NCBI RefSeq assembly: GCF_004011505.1
Contig: NZ_SAUN01000001.1
Span: 9,575,501-9,639,500, forward strand
Direction of reading: 5' to 3'
Length of the DNA: 64,000 nucleotides
Source of the DNA: Nonomuraea polychroma
GTDB taxonomy: Bacteria > Actinomycetota > Actinomycetes > Streptosporangiales > Streptosporangiaceae
Position numbers and translations under genes: made by a program. This document shows, piece by piece, positions 1 through 8,582 of this stretch (positions are counted from its first letter, which is position 1; every line of letters begins with the position of its first letter). The notes beneath the pieces were generated by a model, which did no database searches, was not told the origin of the DNA, and saw nothing but the letters and a program-made list of their open reading frames with translations.

Positions 1-522
1 CGGGGCGACCTGGCCGAGCCGGTGTTCAGGTCGTGGCTGGAGCAGGACTACCTGTTCCTGCTGGACTACGTGCGGGTGTTCGCCCGGCTGGCCTGGCAGG
101 CGCCCGACGCGCATCTGGGTGATCTGGTGGATCTGGCGCACACGACGTACCACGACGAGTTGAGCTTGCATCGGTCGTTGTCGGCGGAGTTCGGGGCGGA
201 TCTGGACGGGGCGGTGAAAGGGCCGGCGTGTGCCGCGTACACGGCGTTCCTGCTGGAGTCGGCGGCGTCGTACGGGGAGGGGTTGGCGGCGCTCTATCCG
301 TGCATGTGGGGGTATTCCAGTCTCGGGCGGATCCTGGCGGAGAACCCGCCTGCCGAGCCGCGGTACCGGGCCTGGGTGGACACGTACGCCGATCCGGGAT
401 TCGCGGCGCTGACGGTGCGGATCGCGCAGATGATCGATGAGGCCGGCCCGGATCCGGTGCGGGCGCAGGCGCTGTTCACGGAGGGGATGGCGCACGAGCT
501 GGCCTTCTGGGACGTTCCGTAG
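1..522 (+). CDS. TenA/THI-4 family protein, C-terminal part (5' end outside window)
   Basis: The frame is open from the first base, so the start lies upstream. The protein fits the TenA (thiaminase II / aminopyrimidine aminohydrolase) helical bundle: an N-terminal LEQDYLFLLDY stretch like the family's QDYxYL motif, a Cys in ALYPCMWGY where the catalytic Cys is expected, and a C-terminal Glu-Leu-x-Phe-Trp near the end. TenA salvages the pyrimidine part of degraded thiamin in the cytoplasm. A TPP riboswitch and a CytX-like permease lie 3.5 kb away, so thiamin-related genes occur twice here, though not in one operon. The family is fairly sure; the exact reaction is not, because TenA homologues also include regulators. 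Confidence 0.85.
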   Translation, partial: RGDLAEPVFRSWLEQDYLFLLDYVRVFARLAWQAPDAHLGDLVDLAHTTYHDELSLHRSLSAEFGADLDGAVKGPACAAYTAFLLESAASYGEGLAALYPCMWGYSSLGRILAENPPAEPRYRAWVDTYADPGFAALTVRIAQMIDEAGPDPVRAQALFTEGMAHELAFWDVP

Positions 523-569
523 TTTCCACAGGCTGTGGACGGCGCAGTGTGTACCGAGGCCGTGCACCG

Positions 570-575
570 TACCCT
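570..575 (+). promoter_or_regulatory. -10 box for leaderless transcription of the Fpg-family gene
   Basis: TACCCT lies six bases before the ATG at 582 and no Shine-Dalgarno sequence is visible. In actinobacteria a TANNNT box 6-7 nt before the start codon is the usual mark of a leaderless mRNA. Confidence 0.55.
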
Positions 576-581
576 GGTGGC

Positions 582-1460
582 ATGCCGGAACTTCCTGAAG
601 TGGAGTCTCTGGTCCACTTCCTGCGCGAACGCGCGGTGGGCCGCACCATCCTGGGCGTCGACGTGGTCGCCTTCCAGGCGCTCAAGACGTTCGACCCGCC
701 GGTCACCGCGCTCGGCGGGCTGACCGTGACCGGCGTGACAAGGCACGGCAAGTTCCTCGACCTCGACTGCGACGGGCTGCACCTGGTCATTCACCTGGCC
801 CGGGCGGGGTGGTTGCGCTGGCGTGAGGATCTGTCCGGGGCGAAGCCGGTTCGTCCGGGAAAGGGGCCGCTCGCAGTGCGGGTGCGGCTGGCGCCTGACG
901 ACGAGGGCTTGGCACCCGGGTTCGAGCTCACCGAGGCGGGGACGCAGAAGCGCCTCGCCGTCTATGTCACGAAAAATCCGGACGATGTCCCCGGCGTCGC
1001 CGCCCTCGGCCCCGATCCCCTCGACGAGTCCTTCACCGTGGACGCGCTCAAGCGGATCGTGGGCGGCAACCGTACCCAGATCAAGGGGCTGCTGCGCGAT
1101 CAGAAGATCATCGCGGGCATCGGGAACGCTTACTCCGATGAGGTGCTGCACGCGGCCAAGATGTCGCCGTTCAAGATCGCGGCGACGTTGACGGACGCGC
1201 AGATCGCCGACCTCCACGAGGCCATCGTCGCCACGCTGAGGGAGGCGGTGGAGCGGGCGCACGGGCTGGCGGCCAAGGATCTCAAGGCCGAGAAGAAGTC
1301 CGGGCTTCGCGTGCATAATCGGGCGGGGCAGCCGTGTGATGTGTGCGGCGACACGATCCGCGAGGTGTCGTTCGCCGACTCCGCGCTCCAGTACTGCCCC
1401 ACCTGCCAAACCGGCGGCAAGCCGCTCGCCGATAGGCGTCTTTCCCGTCTTCTTAAGTGA
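582..1460 (+). CDS. Fpg/Nei family DNA glycosylase
   Basis: This is a bifunctional base-excision repair enzyme of about 292 residues that removes oxidised bases and nicks the abasic site. The ATG at 582 is chosen because it gives MPELPEVE: Pro2 is the Schiff-base nucleophile after Met removal and Glu3 is catalytic, so the longer frame from 549 cannot be right. The helix-two-turn-helix region includes NRTQIKGLL (about residue 161) and GIGNAYSDEV (about 178). A C-terminal zinc finger has CDVC near 252 and CPTC near 272. Whether the substrate range is MutM-like or Nei-like cannot be read from sequence alone. It is followed by a T-rich stretch (TTTTTTC, about 1463-1472). Confidence 0.93.
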   Translation: MPELPEVESLVHFLRERAVGRTILGVDVVAFQALKTFDPPVTALGGLTVTGVTRHGKFLDLDCDGLHLVIHLARAGWLRWREDLSGAKPVRPGKGPLAVRVRLAPDDEGLAPGFELTEAGTQKRLAVYVTKNPDDVPGVAALGPDPLDESFTVDALKRIVGGNRTQIKGLLRDQKIIAGIGNAYSDEVLHAAKMSPFKIAATLTDAQIADLHEAIVATLREAVERAHGLAAKDLKAEKKSGLRVHNRAGQPCDVCGDTIREVSFADSALQYCPTCQTGGKPLADRRLSRLLK

Positions 1461-1791
1461 TCCTTTTTTCTTTTGTTTACGGTCGCCCAGCGTCACCGCA
1501 CGCGCCGATGTCCCTTTCCTTCTGTCATGGCCGGTCGTGAAGGCTCACGGGTTGCTCGCCGTGACGGAGCGCATACTTGGCCGGGTTCCGTGGTTACGGG
1601 CGGGGCGCCGTGCACATTGCGCCGGGCCCCGCCGTGCCCCGGACCGCCGACGCGGCGCCCATCCTGCACGTGGCTGTTCGGACGGTTCTGCTCGTGGTGG
1701 GTGCCGCTCGCGTGGCCGTCGGCGTTGTGTCCACGGCCCACAGGCTCTCGGTGGCATGGCCCCGACTGATGGGGCGCTGACGCGGGGTGTG
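1461..1791. other. 331-bp interval without a supported gene
   Basis: This lies between the convergent stops of the glycosylase and the MFS gene. It starts with a T-rich run that could help termination. A short plus-strand frame at 1577-1780 has a hydrophobic stretch and an RLSVAW-like tail, but has no start signal or recognisable family. I see no repeat or RNA gene. Confidence 0.4.
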
Positions 1792-3195
1792 TCAGGCCTT
1801 GACTGGTACGCGGTCTCTTTCCCGGGTGTGGGTGCGTAGGCCGATGGTGGCGATGACGGCGGCCAGCAGGGTTGCGGTCACCGGGGCGAGCAGGGCTGTG
1901 CGGAGGGCGGACAGGCCGGCTTCTGGGGTGGTTTGGGTGCCTAGGACGGCTACGTTGAGGGCGGTGACGGCCGAGAGGCCCAGGGCGGCGCCGAACTGGA
2001 AGGAAGAGTTGATGAGGCCGCCGGCCAGGCCCTGTTCGTGCTCGGCGATGCCGTCCGTGGCGACGATCGTGAGCGGGCCGTACACGAAGGCGAACATCAG
2101 GCCGATGAGCAGCATCGACGGCAGCATGGCCGCGTACGTCCAGTCCAGGCCGACGCCCAGGAACAGCGCGTACGCCAGGAGGCCCGACAGCAGGCCGCCC
2201 AGGACGACCTTGGCGTTGCCGTACCGGTTGACGAGCCACGGGGTGAGCGTCGGGGCGAGGACCACGTCGGCGGCGGCTGCCAGCAGGGCCAGGCCCGTCT
2301 GGATGGTGGACCAGCCGCGCAGCTCCTGCAGGTAGAGCGTGACCAGGAACTGGAACCCGAAGAACGAGGCGGTCAGCAGGGCGGCCATGAGGTTGGCCCG
2401 GACCAGCGAGCCCGACGCGAGGATGCCGAGGCGGACCAGTGGGTTGGCGGAGCGGCGCTCGATGGCGGCGAAGGCCGCCAGCAGGGCCAGGCCGCCGGCG
2501 AAGGCCGCGACGGTCAGCGGCCATCCGTCGGCCGGGTGCTCCAGGCGCACGACGCCGTAGACGAGCAGCATCATCGAGCCTGTGATGGTCGCGGCGCCAG
2601 CCAGGTCGAACCCGGTGGCCTGGGGCCGGTCCGCGGTGGCAGGCTCCTTGATCAGGGGGATCGCGACGGCCAGGATCACCGCTGACATCAGGACCGGCGC
2701 GAAGAAGACCCAGCGCCAGCCGAGCGCCGTCAGCAGGCCGCCGATCACCAGGCCGAGCGCGAAGCCGCCCGCGGCCGTCCCCGCGTAGATCAGCAGTGCC
2801 CGGTTGCGCAGCCGCCCCTCGGGGAACGTCGTGGTGATCAAGGAGAGGCCGGCCGGGGTCATGAAGGCGGCGGCCACGCCCGTGACGAAGCGGGCGATCA
2901 GCAGGACCCAGCCTTCCTCTGCGAAGCCGCCCAGCCCTGAGAACAGCAGGAACACCCCGAGCCAGAGCAGGAACATGCGGCGGCGGCCCAGCAGGTCGGC
3001 CGCCCGGCCGCCGAGCAGCATGAAGCCGCCGTAGCCGAGCACGTACGCGCTCACGACCCCGCTCAGCATGCCCGTGGACAACCCCAGGTCGGCCCGGATG
3101 GACGGGAGGGCGACGTTCAGCATGGCCACGTCGATGCCCTCGAGGAAGATGGCGCCGCACAGGACGGCGAGGATGCCCCAGGAACGGGCAGGCAT
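1792..3195 (-). CDS. MFS drug-efflux transporter (DHA2-like)
   Basis: This is an integral membrane proton-coupled exporter of about 467 residues. Membrane segments start at once (SWGILAVLCGAIFLEG). The signature D-x-x-x-x-N-x-A-L-P is seen in GIDVAMLNVALPSI, and the cytoplasmic loop 2-3 motif appears as GGRAADLLGRRR. The start at 3195 (MPARSW) is preferred over 3249 because it has a GGGGG-type ribosome site and a normal transporter N terminus. It is divergent from an HxlR regulator with a dyad between them, so the pump is probably repressed by that protein and induced by a small compound. The substrate is unknown. The frame ends with a basic cytoplasmic tail. Confidence 0.9.
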   Translation of the reverse strand: MPARSWGILAVLCGAIFLEGIDVAMLNVALPSIRADLGLSTGMLSGVVSAYVLGYGGFMLLGGRAADLLGRRRMFLLWLGVFLLFSGLGGFAEEGWVLLIARFVTGVAAAFMTPAGLSLITTTFPEGRLRNRALLIYAGTAAGGFALGLVIGGLLTALGWRWVFFAPVLMSAVILAVAIPLIKEPATADRPQATGFDLAGAATITGSMMLLVYGVVRLEHPADGWPLTVAAFAGGLALLAAFAAIERRSANPLVRLGILASGSLVRANLMAALLTASFFGFQFLVTLYLQELRGWSTIQTGLALLAAAADVVLAPTLTPWLVNRYGNAKVVLGGLLSGLLAYALFLGVGLDWTYAAMLPSMLLIGLMFAFVYGPLTIVATDGIAEHEQGLAGGLINSSFQFGAALGLSAVTALNVAVLGTQTTPEAGLSALRTALLAPVTATLLAAVIATIGLRTHTRERDRVPVKA

Positions 3196-3205
3196 GACAA
3201 ACCCC

Positions 3206-3242
3206 CGGTTACGTATAGGCAGTCGGTTATCTCTTGTAACCG
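3206..3242. promoter_or_regulatory. Candidate HxlR operator with three CGGTTA-type half-sites
   Basis: CGGTTAC at 3206-3212 and GTAACCG at 3236-3242 form a perfect 7-bp inverted repeat. A third half-site, CGGTTAT, lies at 3224-3230. All three lie in the short gap between the divergent MFS and HxlR starts, which is where HxlR proteins usually bind. Confidence 0.55.
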
Positions 3243-3270
3243 TCCACATCTTGGGCCAGCATGAGATGCC

Positions 3271-3705
3271 ATGGAAGACGGCACTTTCAGATCACTTAGT
3301 TACTGCGACAGCACCGTGGACGACGACTACGACGTGCGGCAGTGGGACACCCGCGAGGACTGCGAGGTCCGCCAGATACTCGACCGCATCGCGGACAAGT
3401 GGTCGCTCCTGGTCATCGCGCTGCTCGACTGCCAGAGCCTGCGTTTCTCGCAGCTTCGCCGCGAGATCGACGGCGTCAGCCAGCGCATGCTCAGCGTGAC
3501 CCTGCGCCACCTGGAGCGCGACGGGCTGGTGTCCCGTACGGTCCACCCCGTGGTGCCGCCCAGGGTCGACTACGCGCTGACGCCGCTCGGCCGGACCCTG
3601 CACCAGACGATCAAATCCCTGGTCACCTGGACCGAGGAGCACCAGGCGGAGATCGCGGCGGCCCGTGCCGACTACGACGCACGGCAAGAGATGATGGAGG
3701 CATGA
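3271..3705 (+). CDS. HxlR-family winged-helix regulator
   Basis: The protein has 144 residues with the HxlR signature: CEVRQILDRIADKWSLLVI is helix 1 with the family's typical Cys, followed by LRFSQLRREIDGVSQRMLS (recognition region), LRHLERDGLVSR and YALTPLGRTL (wing). HxlR proteins act as dimeric repressors, often sensing electrophiles through the N-terminal Cys. The divergent MFS pump is the obvious target. Its stop overlaps the start of the rhodanese gene by ATGA, so the two are translated together; this would fit sensing of reactive sulfur or electrophilic stress, which is inference. Confidence 0.9.
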   Translation: MEDGTFRSLSYCDSTVDDDYDVRQWDTREDCEVRQILDRIADKWSLLVIALLDCQSLRFSQLRREIDGVSQRMLSVTLRHLERDGLVSRTVHPVVPPRVDYALTPLGRTLHQTIKSLVTWTEEHQAEIAAARADYDARQEMMEA

Positions 3706-4025
3706 CCGTTCCTGAAATCGAGGCCAGCGCGCTTCCCGACGACGCCTACCTGCTGGACGTGCGTGAGCAGGAGGAATGGGTGGCCGGCCACGCCCCTGCC
3801 GCCGTGCACATCCCCATGACACAGATCCAGCAGCGCGTCGACGAGGTGCCCGGAGACCGGACGGTCTACGTCGTCTGCCGGGTGGGCGGCCGGTCGCTGC
3901 AGGTCGCGGCCTGGCTCAACCAGCTCGGGCGGGACGCGGTCAACGTCGGTGGCGGCATGCAGTCGTGGGAGGCCGCGCGCCGCCCGATGGTGAGTGAGAC
4001 CGGACAGCAACCTTTCGTGGCCTAA
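3702..4025 (+). CDS. Rhodanese-like domain protein
   Basis: A 107-residue single rhodanese domain: YLLDVREQEEW (CH2A-like start), GHAPAAVHIPM, and the active-site loop VYVVCRVGGRS with catalytic Cys followed by R-V-G-G-R-S. Single-domain rhodaneses carry sulfur as a persulfide in the cytoplasm. The ATG overlaps the HxlR stop (ATGA), so it forms a two-gene operon with the regulator. The short end after the loop (MQSWEAARRPM) completes the fold, so it looks intact. Confidence 0.9.
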   Translation: MTVPEIEASALPDDAYLLDVREQEEWVAGHAPAAVHIPMTQIQQRVDEVPGDRTVYVVCRVGGRSLQVAAWLNQLGRDAVNVGGGMQSWEAARRPMVSETGQQPFVA

Positions 4026-4074
4026 CGCGCAGTTCGCCCTTTATGGCATGATGAGGGCGCTAATTTCAGATCGT

Positions 4075-4163
4075 CGCGGGAGCTCGGGGTGCCGGGCTGA
4101 GAGGGCAGCTATCCATCCGCTGCCGACCGCCTGAACCTGTCCGGGTAATGCCGGCGTAGGGAG
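4075..4163 (+). promoter_or_regulatory. TPP riboswitch (THI element)
   Basis: The conserved parts are present in order: GGGGTGCC at 4086-4093, then GGCTGAGAG (the CUGAGA that binds the pyrimidine ring), a variable stem with GGCAGC/GCTGCC, then ACCTGTCCGGGTAATGCCGG and GTAGGGAG. It ends six bases before the ATG of the permease gene at 4170. The last GGGAG can also serve as the ribosome site, so binding of thiamin pyrophosphate most likely blocks translation. Confidence 0.95.
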
Positions 4164-4169
4164 TGTGCG

Positions 4170-5504
4170 ATGACGCATGTCGCCGACGAAGTTCCGCTGA
4201 CCCTTGAGGGCGCGCCCCCGAAGACCCTCGGTGTCCTCGACCAGGGCGCGCTCTGGGCGAACCTCGGCGTCAGCCTCCTGGGCTTCTCCGGAGCCCTCTA
4301 CCTGCTCGACCCCCTTGGCAACGCACCGCTCAGCCTGATCGCCGCGCTCACCGCCGCTCTGGTCGGCAGCCTCATCGGCACGGCCATGGTGGGCCTGTCC
4401 GCCATCCCCGGCACCCAGACGGGCCAGCCGTCGATGGTGCTGTTGCGCGGGCTCTTCGGGGCCAAGGCGTCCTACGTGCCAACGGTGCTGAACATCGTCC
4501 AGATGCTCGGTTGGGGCGCGTTCGAGCTCTGGGTGATCGCCAAGGCCGCCAGCGCGATCTTCAGTGGCGTCCCGTACCAGGTGTGGGTGATCGTGGCCGG
4601 GGTGCTGACCACGGCGCTCACGATCTGGCCGCTCGGGGCGGTCCGCCTGATCCGGCGGTACGTCACCATCGGCGTGATCGTGTCCATGATCTGGTTCACC
4701 TGGTTCCTCGTGTCCGAGGCGCCCGCGCACACCGGCGGGAGCTGGACCGCCTTCCCCGCCGCCGTCGACTACGTGATCGCGCTCTCGGTGTCGTGGGTGC
4801 CCATGGCCGCAGACTTCGCCCGCCACTCCAGGTCCAGCAAGGCCGCGTTCACCGGCGTGGTGGGCGGCTACACACTGGCCCAGGTCGCCTGTCTGGGACT
4901 GGGCGTGTACGCGGTGGCCATCGCGGGCGCGGACGCCGTGGTTGCGGACGGAACGGCCGTTTTCGGACCGTTCGTGGCGGCGCCGGTGGGCGCGTTGTTC
5001 TTCGCGATCCTGGTGCTGCGCGAGACCGATCAGTCGTTCGCCAACGTCTACTCGACCACCGTGTCGCTGCAGAACCTGATGCCGCGGGTGGACCGTCGCG
5101 TCTTCTCCACCGCCATCGGGGTGCTCACCATCGCGATCGCGCTGGTCGTGGACGTCACGTCCTACGGGGCGTTCCTCGGCGTGATCGGCGCGGTGTTCGT
5201 GCCGATGTTCGCCGTCCTCGCCGTGGACTACTTCGTCTTCGCCCGTGGCGACCGCTGGAACACCGCGGAGAACGCCCCCGCGCGCTGGTCGATGCTGGTG
5301 CCGTGGGTGCTGGGCTTCGTCGCCTACTGGCTGACGACCTCGACCCCCACCGTGCCGGCGTGGGACGACTTCTGGACGCGGACGCGTGAGCTGATCGGCT
5401 TCACCAGGGAGCCGTGGATGAACGGCGCGCTCGGCGGGGCCTTAGTGGCCGCGCTCGTGACGCTGCTCATCGGCCTGCTGCTGCGGCGCGCTGCTCGACG
5501 TTGA
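4170..5504 (+). CDS. cytX: NCS1-family permease, probable hydroxymethylpyrimidine transporter (CytX-like)
   Basis: This is a membrane transporter of 444 residues with about 12 hydrophobic segments. NCS1 features include WANLGVSLLGF in segment 1 and the loop AIPGTQTGQPSMVLLRGLFG. A TPP riboswitch directly before the start shows control by thiamin pyrophosphate. In this family that combination marks CytX, which imports the thiamin pyrimidine precursor rather than cytosine or allantoin. Its 3' end overlaps the convergent Ogt gene by 38 bp. The substrate is inferred from family plus riboswitch. Confidence 0.9.
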   Translation: MTHVADEVPLTLEGAPPKTLGVLDQGALWANLGVSLLGFSGALYLLDPLGNAPLSLIAALTAALVGSLIGTAMVGLSAIPGTQTGQPSMVLLRGLFGAKASYVPTVLNIVQMLGWGAFELWVIAKAASAIFSGVPYQVWVIVAGVLTTALTIWPLGAVRLIRRYVTIGVIVSMIWFTWFLVSEAPAHTGGSWTAFPAAVDYVIALSVSWVPMAADFARHSRSSKAAFTGVVGGYTLAQVACLGLGVYAVAIAGADAVVADGTAVFGPFVAAPVGALFFAILVLRETDQSFANVYSTTVSLQNLMPRVDRRVFSTAIGVLTIAIALVVDVTSYGAFLGVIGAVFVPMFAVLAVDYFVFARGDRWNTAENAPARWSMLVPWVLGFVAYWLTTSTPTVPAWDDFWTRTRELIGFTREPWMNGALGGALVAALVTLLIGLLLRRAARR

Positions 5505-6042
5505 GCAGGTGCTGCTTGGCGGCCGGGCCGCCCGCGTAGTCGCCGAGGCCGCCGTCCTCGCGCACCACACGGTGGCACGGCACGATCACGCAGACGGGGT
5601 TGGAGGCCAGCGCGTTGCCGATCGCCCGCAACGCGCGCGGCCTGCCGATGCTCGCGCCGATCTCCTCCAGCGTGGTGGTCGTGCCGTACGGCACCGCCAT
5701 GGTCTTCTGCAGCACGGTACGCGCGAACGACGTGGCCAGCGTCAGGTCGACCGGCGTGGCGAACGCCCGCAGGCGGCCGGAGAAGTAGGCGTCCAGCTCT
5801 CTGCGCACCGGGTCGAGCCGTCGCGCGTCCGGGCCGATGAACCTGCCCACATGCCTGGTGAGCAGCTCGAAGACGGCGTTCTCCGACTCGAAGGAGCAGG
5901 CGGCGATGCCTTTGCCGGTCACCGCCAGCACCAGCCGGCCGAGCGCGCCGTCGTACGTGCCGAAGGCGATGTCCGGTGGCGTCTCGCCCCGATAGGTGGT
6001 GGAGGTCACCCGCAGCAGGGCATCCAGATCGCCGCTCGCCAT
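5467..6042 (-). CDS. ogt: Methylated-DNA-protein cysteine methyltransferase
   Basis: A 191-residue suicide repair enzyme that moves the methyl group of O6-methylguanine to its own Cys. The active site IVPCHRVV is intact, preceded by the conserved Asn of GNALASNP and the helix-turn-helix FARTVLQKTMAVPYGTTTT. The ATG at 6042 gives a normal Ogt N-terminal domain. The gene converges on cytX with a 38-bp overlap and is divergent from a sensor kinase; there is no sign of an Ada regulatory domain. Confidence 0.93.
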   Translation of the reverse strand: MASGDLDALLRVTSTTYRGETPPDIAFGTYDGALGRLVLAVTGKGIAACSFESENAVFELLTRHVGRFIGPDARRLDPVRRELDAYFSGRLRAFATPVDLTLATSFARTVLQKTMAVPYGTTTTLEEIGASIGRPRALRAIGNALASNPVCVIVPCHRVVREDGGLGDYAGGPAAKQHLLNVEQRAAAAGR

Positions 6043-6139
6043 GCCCCCACCCCTTCCCCGCGACAGAGAAATCGCCGTGACCGCAGCGTATCGGACGGAT
6101 CGCCCGACGTACCTCCCGTGCCACGGGCACTATGGAGGT

Positions 6140-8008
6140 GTGGGTGACCAATGGGCCGGTAGTGACGATGAGATCGCCCGCGCGGTGCTCGCCAGCTCAC
6201 CCAACGCCGTCGTGGCGCTCGACAGGGACCAGAGTGTGCTGGTCTGGAACGAGGCCGCCGAGCGGCTCTTCGGGTGGACGGCCGAGGAGATGATCGGGCG
6301 CAGGGCCCCGATCGTGCCCGCGGAGCTGATCGCCGAGCTCAACGCCGTGCTCGAACGGGTGCGCACCGGTGGCCAGGTGTCGTTGCGCACCAAACGCCTG
6401 CACAGCGACGGCAGCGTGCTCGACATGCGCGTCGACATCAGCGCGTTGCGGCTGGGCAGCGCCGTGGCCGGGTACGTGTGCGTGCACCACCTGGCCAGGA
6501 CCGACGAGGTCGCCAAGAACCGCATGGCGCGCCGGGCCAGGCTCGTGCGCAAGCTGACCGACGTGGTCGGCGACATCAACTCCGAGCTGGAGCTGTCGGC
6601 CGTGCTCGACCGGATCTCGGCCAGCCTCACCGAGCTGACCGGGGCGGACGCGGGCGGGTTCGTGCTGATCGAGGGGGAACGGCTGCGGCTGGTCAGCACG
6701 TACCAGCTGCCGGAGTCGATCAGGGGGACCACCAGCGACCTGCGGACGAGCCTCGTGGATCGGCTCTTACGAACGGGCAAGACCGTCCTGCTGCAGTCGA
6801 ACGAGCTCGACGACCTGGTGTGGGCGAAGCTGAACGGCCTGCACACGATCGCGCTGGGCCTCGCCGCCGTCGGCGGGCGGCCGTACGGCGCGCTCTACGC
6901 GCTCTTCGCCCGGCGCACGCCAGGGCACCTCGAACTGGAACTGCTGGAACTGCTGGCCGGGCATGCCGGCATCGCCGTCGGCAACGCGGTCGCCTACCAG
7001 GAGGCGGTGCGGCAGCGGGCGCACGAGCAGGCCGTGTTCGACGCCAGCGCCGACGGGATCGCCGTGCTCGACGAGGCCGGGCGTGTCGTGCGGTGGAACC
7101 CGGCCGCCGCCGAGATCACCGCGTTCCCCGCCGACGCCGTCATCGGCGGGCCGCCGCCGTTCCCGCTGCCCAAGAGCGGGGAGAAGCTCACGTACCAGAT
7201 GGGGAGCGGGCGGTGGCTGGACGTGGTGAGCGCGCAGGTCGAGGAGACCGGCGAGGTCGTCGTCGACTTCCGCGACGTGACCACGGCCAAGGAGCTGGAG
7301 GAGGCCAAGGACCTGTTCCTGGCCACGACCAGCCACGAGCTGCGGACGCCGATCACGATCGTGCGGGGGTTCGCGAGCACGCTGGACTCGCGCTGGGACA
7401 AGATGAGCGACCCCGAGCGGCGCTCGGCCGTGCACACGATCGCCGAGCGGGCCAGGTCGCTCGGGCAGCTCATGGATCACCTGCTGCTCGGCGCCAGGGC
7501 GGGCGCGGACGAGCTCAAGGTGCGGATCGAGAGGTTCGACCTGGCCGAGCGCATCCACGCGGCCACGCTGGGACTGCCCTCGTTGTCGGACAAGCACCGG
7601 GTGGAGGTCGTGCTCCCCGACGAGCTCCCGAACGTGCTCGGCGACGCCCTCGCCACGGACATCGTGCTGGGGCAGCTGCTGGAGAACGCGTTCAAGTACT
7701 CCCCGAAGGGCGGGTTGATCAGCGTCGAGGCCTGGCTGGAGGACGACAACGTCGTCGTGGTGGTCGACGACGAAGGCGTCGGCATCGCCCCGCCCGACCG
7801 CGAGCGGATCTTTGAGAGGTTCGTCCAAGTGGACAGCGGCGACCGGAGAAGGTTTGGTGGAGTAGGGCTCGGGCTCTACATCGTCCGCAGCCTCGCCAGA
7901 GCACAAGGAGGGGACGTGAGCGCTCATCCGAGGCCGGGAGGGGGCACCAGGATGCGACTTGTCCTGCGATGCGCTTCCACTATCCGATCCGACACACCGG
8001 TGCGGTAA
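6140..8008 (+). CDS. Hybrid-input sensor histidine kinase (PAS-GAF-PAS-HisKA-HATPase)
   Basis: A soluble kinase of about 622 residues with no membrane segment, so it should sense a cytoplasmic signal. Order of domains: PAS (about 10-125; ARAVLASSPNAVVALDRDQ), GAF (about 150-285), a second short PAS (about 305-370; VFDASADGIAVLDEAGRVV), HisKA with phospho-acceptor His399 in TTSHELRTPI, then HATPase with N box LLENAFKYSP, G1 DDEGVGI, F box ERFVQ and G2 GGVGLGLYIV. The GTG at 6140 directly follows GGAGGT, which is tight; GTG at 6077 is the alternative but overlaps the Ogt upstream region. No response regulator is adjacent, so it is an orphan or acts with the RsbW-like protein just downstream. 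Confidence 0.85.
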   Translation: MGDQWAGSDDEIARAVLASSPNAVVALDRDQSVLVWNEAAERLFGWTAEEMIGRRAPIVPAELIAELNAVLERVRTGGQVSLRTKRLHSDGSVLDMRVDISALRLGSAVAGYVCVHHLARTDEVAKNRMARRARLVRKLTDVVGDINSELELSAVLDRISASLTELTGADAGGFVLIEGERLRLVSTYQLPESIRGTTSDLRTSLVDRLLRTGKTVLLQSNELDDLVWAKLNGLHTIALGLAAVGGRPYGALYALFARRTPGHLELELLELLAGHAGIAVGNAVAYQEAVRQRAHEQAVFDASADGIAVLDEAGRVVRWNPAAAEITAFPADAVIGGPPPFPLPKSGEKLTYQMGSGRWLDVVSAQVEETGEVVVDFRDVTTAKELEEAKDLFLATTSHELRTPITIVRGFASTLDSRWDKMSDPERRSAVHTIAERARSLGQLMDHLLLGARAGADELKVRIERFDLAERIHAATLGLPSLSDKHRVEVVLPDELPNVLGDALATDIVLGQLLENAFKYSPKGGLISVEAWLEDDNVVVVVDDEGVGIAPPDRERIFERFVQVDSGDRRRFGGVGLGLYIVRSLARAQGGDVSAHPRPGGGTRMRLVLRCASTIRSDTPVR

Positions 8009-8150
8009 CGAGGTGGTCACGGTTGAGCTGACCTATCGTCCAATGTGTACAAGCTGTGATCGAGATGCGGTTTCTGGGATCGAGTAACGGGGCATTTCGG
8101 TCGTACCGGGGAGTGTTCCCGCGGGGGGCACAGGGAACGGGGAGGTGGGT

Positions 8151-8582
8151 GTGTCAAGCGTGGTGCTGCTGCCGTACGCGCCGTCCAGCGTTGCCGTTGC
8201 CCGCCAGCGTCTGAGCACTGACCTGCAGGAATGCGGGGTCTTTTCCACGGCGATCGACGATGCGGTGCTGGTGGTGAGCGAGTTGCTGAGCAACGCGCTG
8301 CGGCACGCGCATCCGCTGCCGTCGGGGATGGTGAGGGTCGCCTGGCTGCGCAGCGACGATCACATCGAGGTGGCGGTCAGCGACGGGGGTGCGGCGACCG
8401 AGCCGCGCGCCGGCCGCCCGACCCTTTCCTCGCTGGGGGGCCGGGGGCTCGGCATCGTGGAATATGTGGCGGAGAGCTGGGGCGTGCGTCACGACGGGGA
8501 CACCACGACGGTGTGGGCCATCCTGCCCGCCCCCAAAGGAGCGATGAACGGGCAGGTCGCAGCGCTCAAAGAGGCCGGCTAG
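8151..8582 (+). CDS. RsbW-like ATP-binding protein (anti-sigma factor kinase family)
   Basis: A 143-residue single HATPase_c_2 domain: N box VVSELLSNALRHA, G1 region VAVSDGGAATEP, and G2 loop SLGGRGLGIVEYVAESWGV. Streptomycete-type actinomycetes have many such stand-alone kinases, which bind sigma factors or phosphorylate STAS antagonists. The GTG at 8151 follows GGGGAGG with five bases between, better than the GTG at 8145. It lies 142 bp after the PAS/GAF kinase, and two STAS-domain genes occur in this window (12160 and 28715). Pairing among them is possible but unproven. The tail overlaps the convergent oxa1-like gene by 17 bp. Confidence 0.87.
   Translation: MSSVVLLPYAPSSVAVARQRLSTDLQECGVFSTAIDDAVLVVSELLSNALRHAHPLPSGMVRVAWLRSDDHIEVAVSDGGAATEPRAGRPTLSSLGGRGLGIVEYVAESWGVRHDGDTTTVWAILPAPKGAMNGQVAALKEAG

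Noticed and set aside
1577..1780. Small membrane protein gene on the plus strand
   Set aside because: Hydrophobic stretch is short, no start signal is seen, and no family matches.
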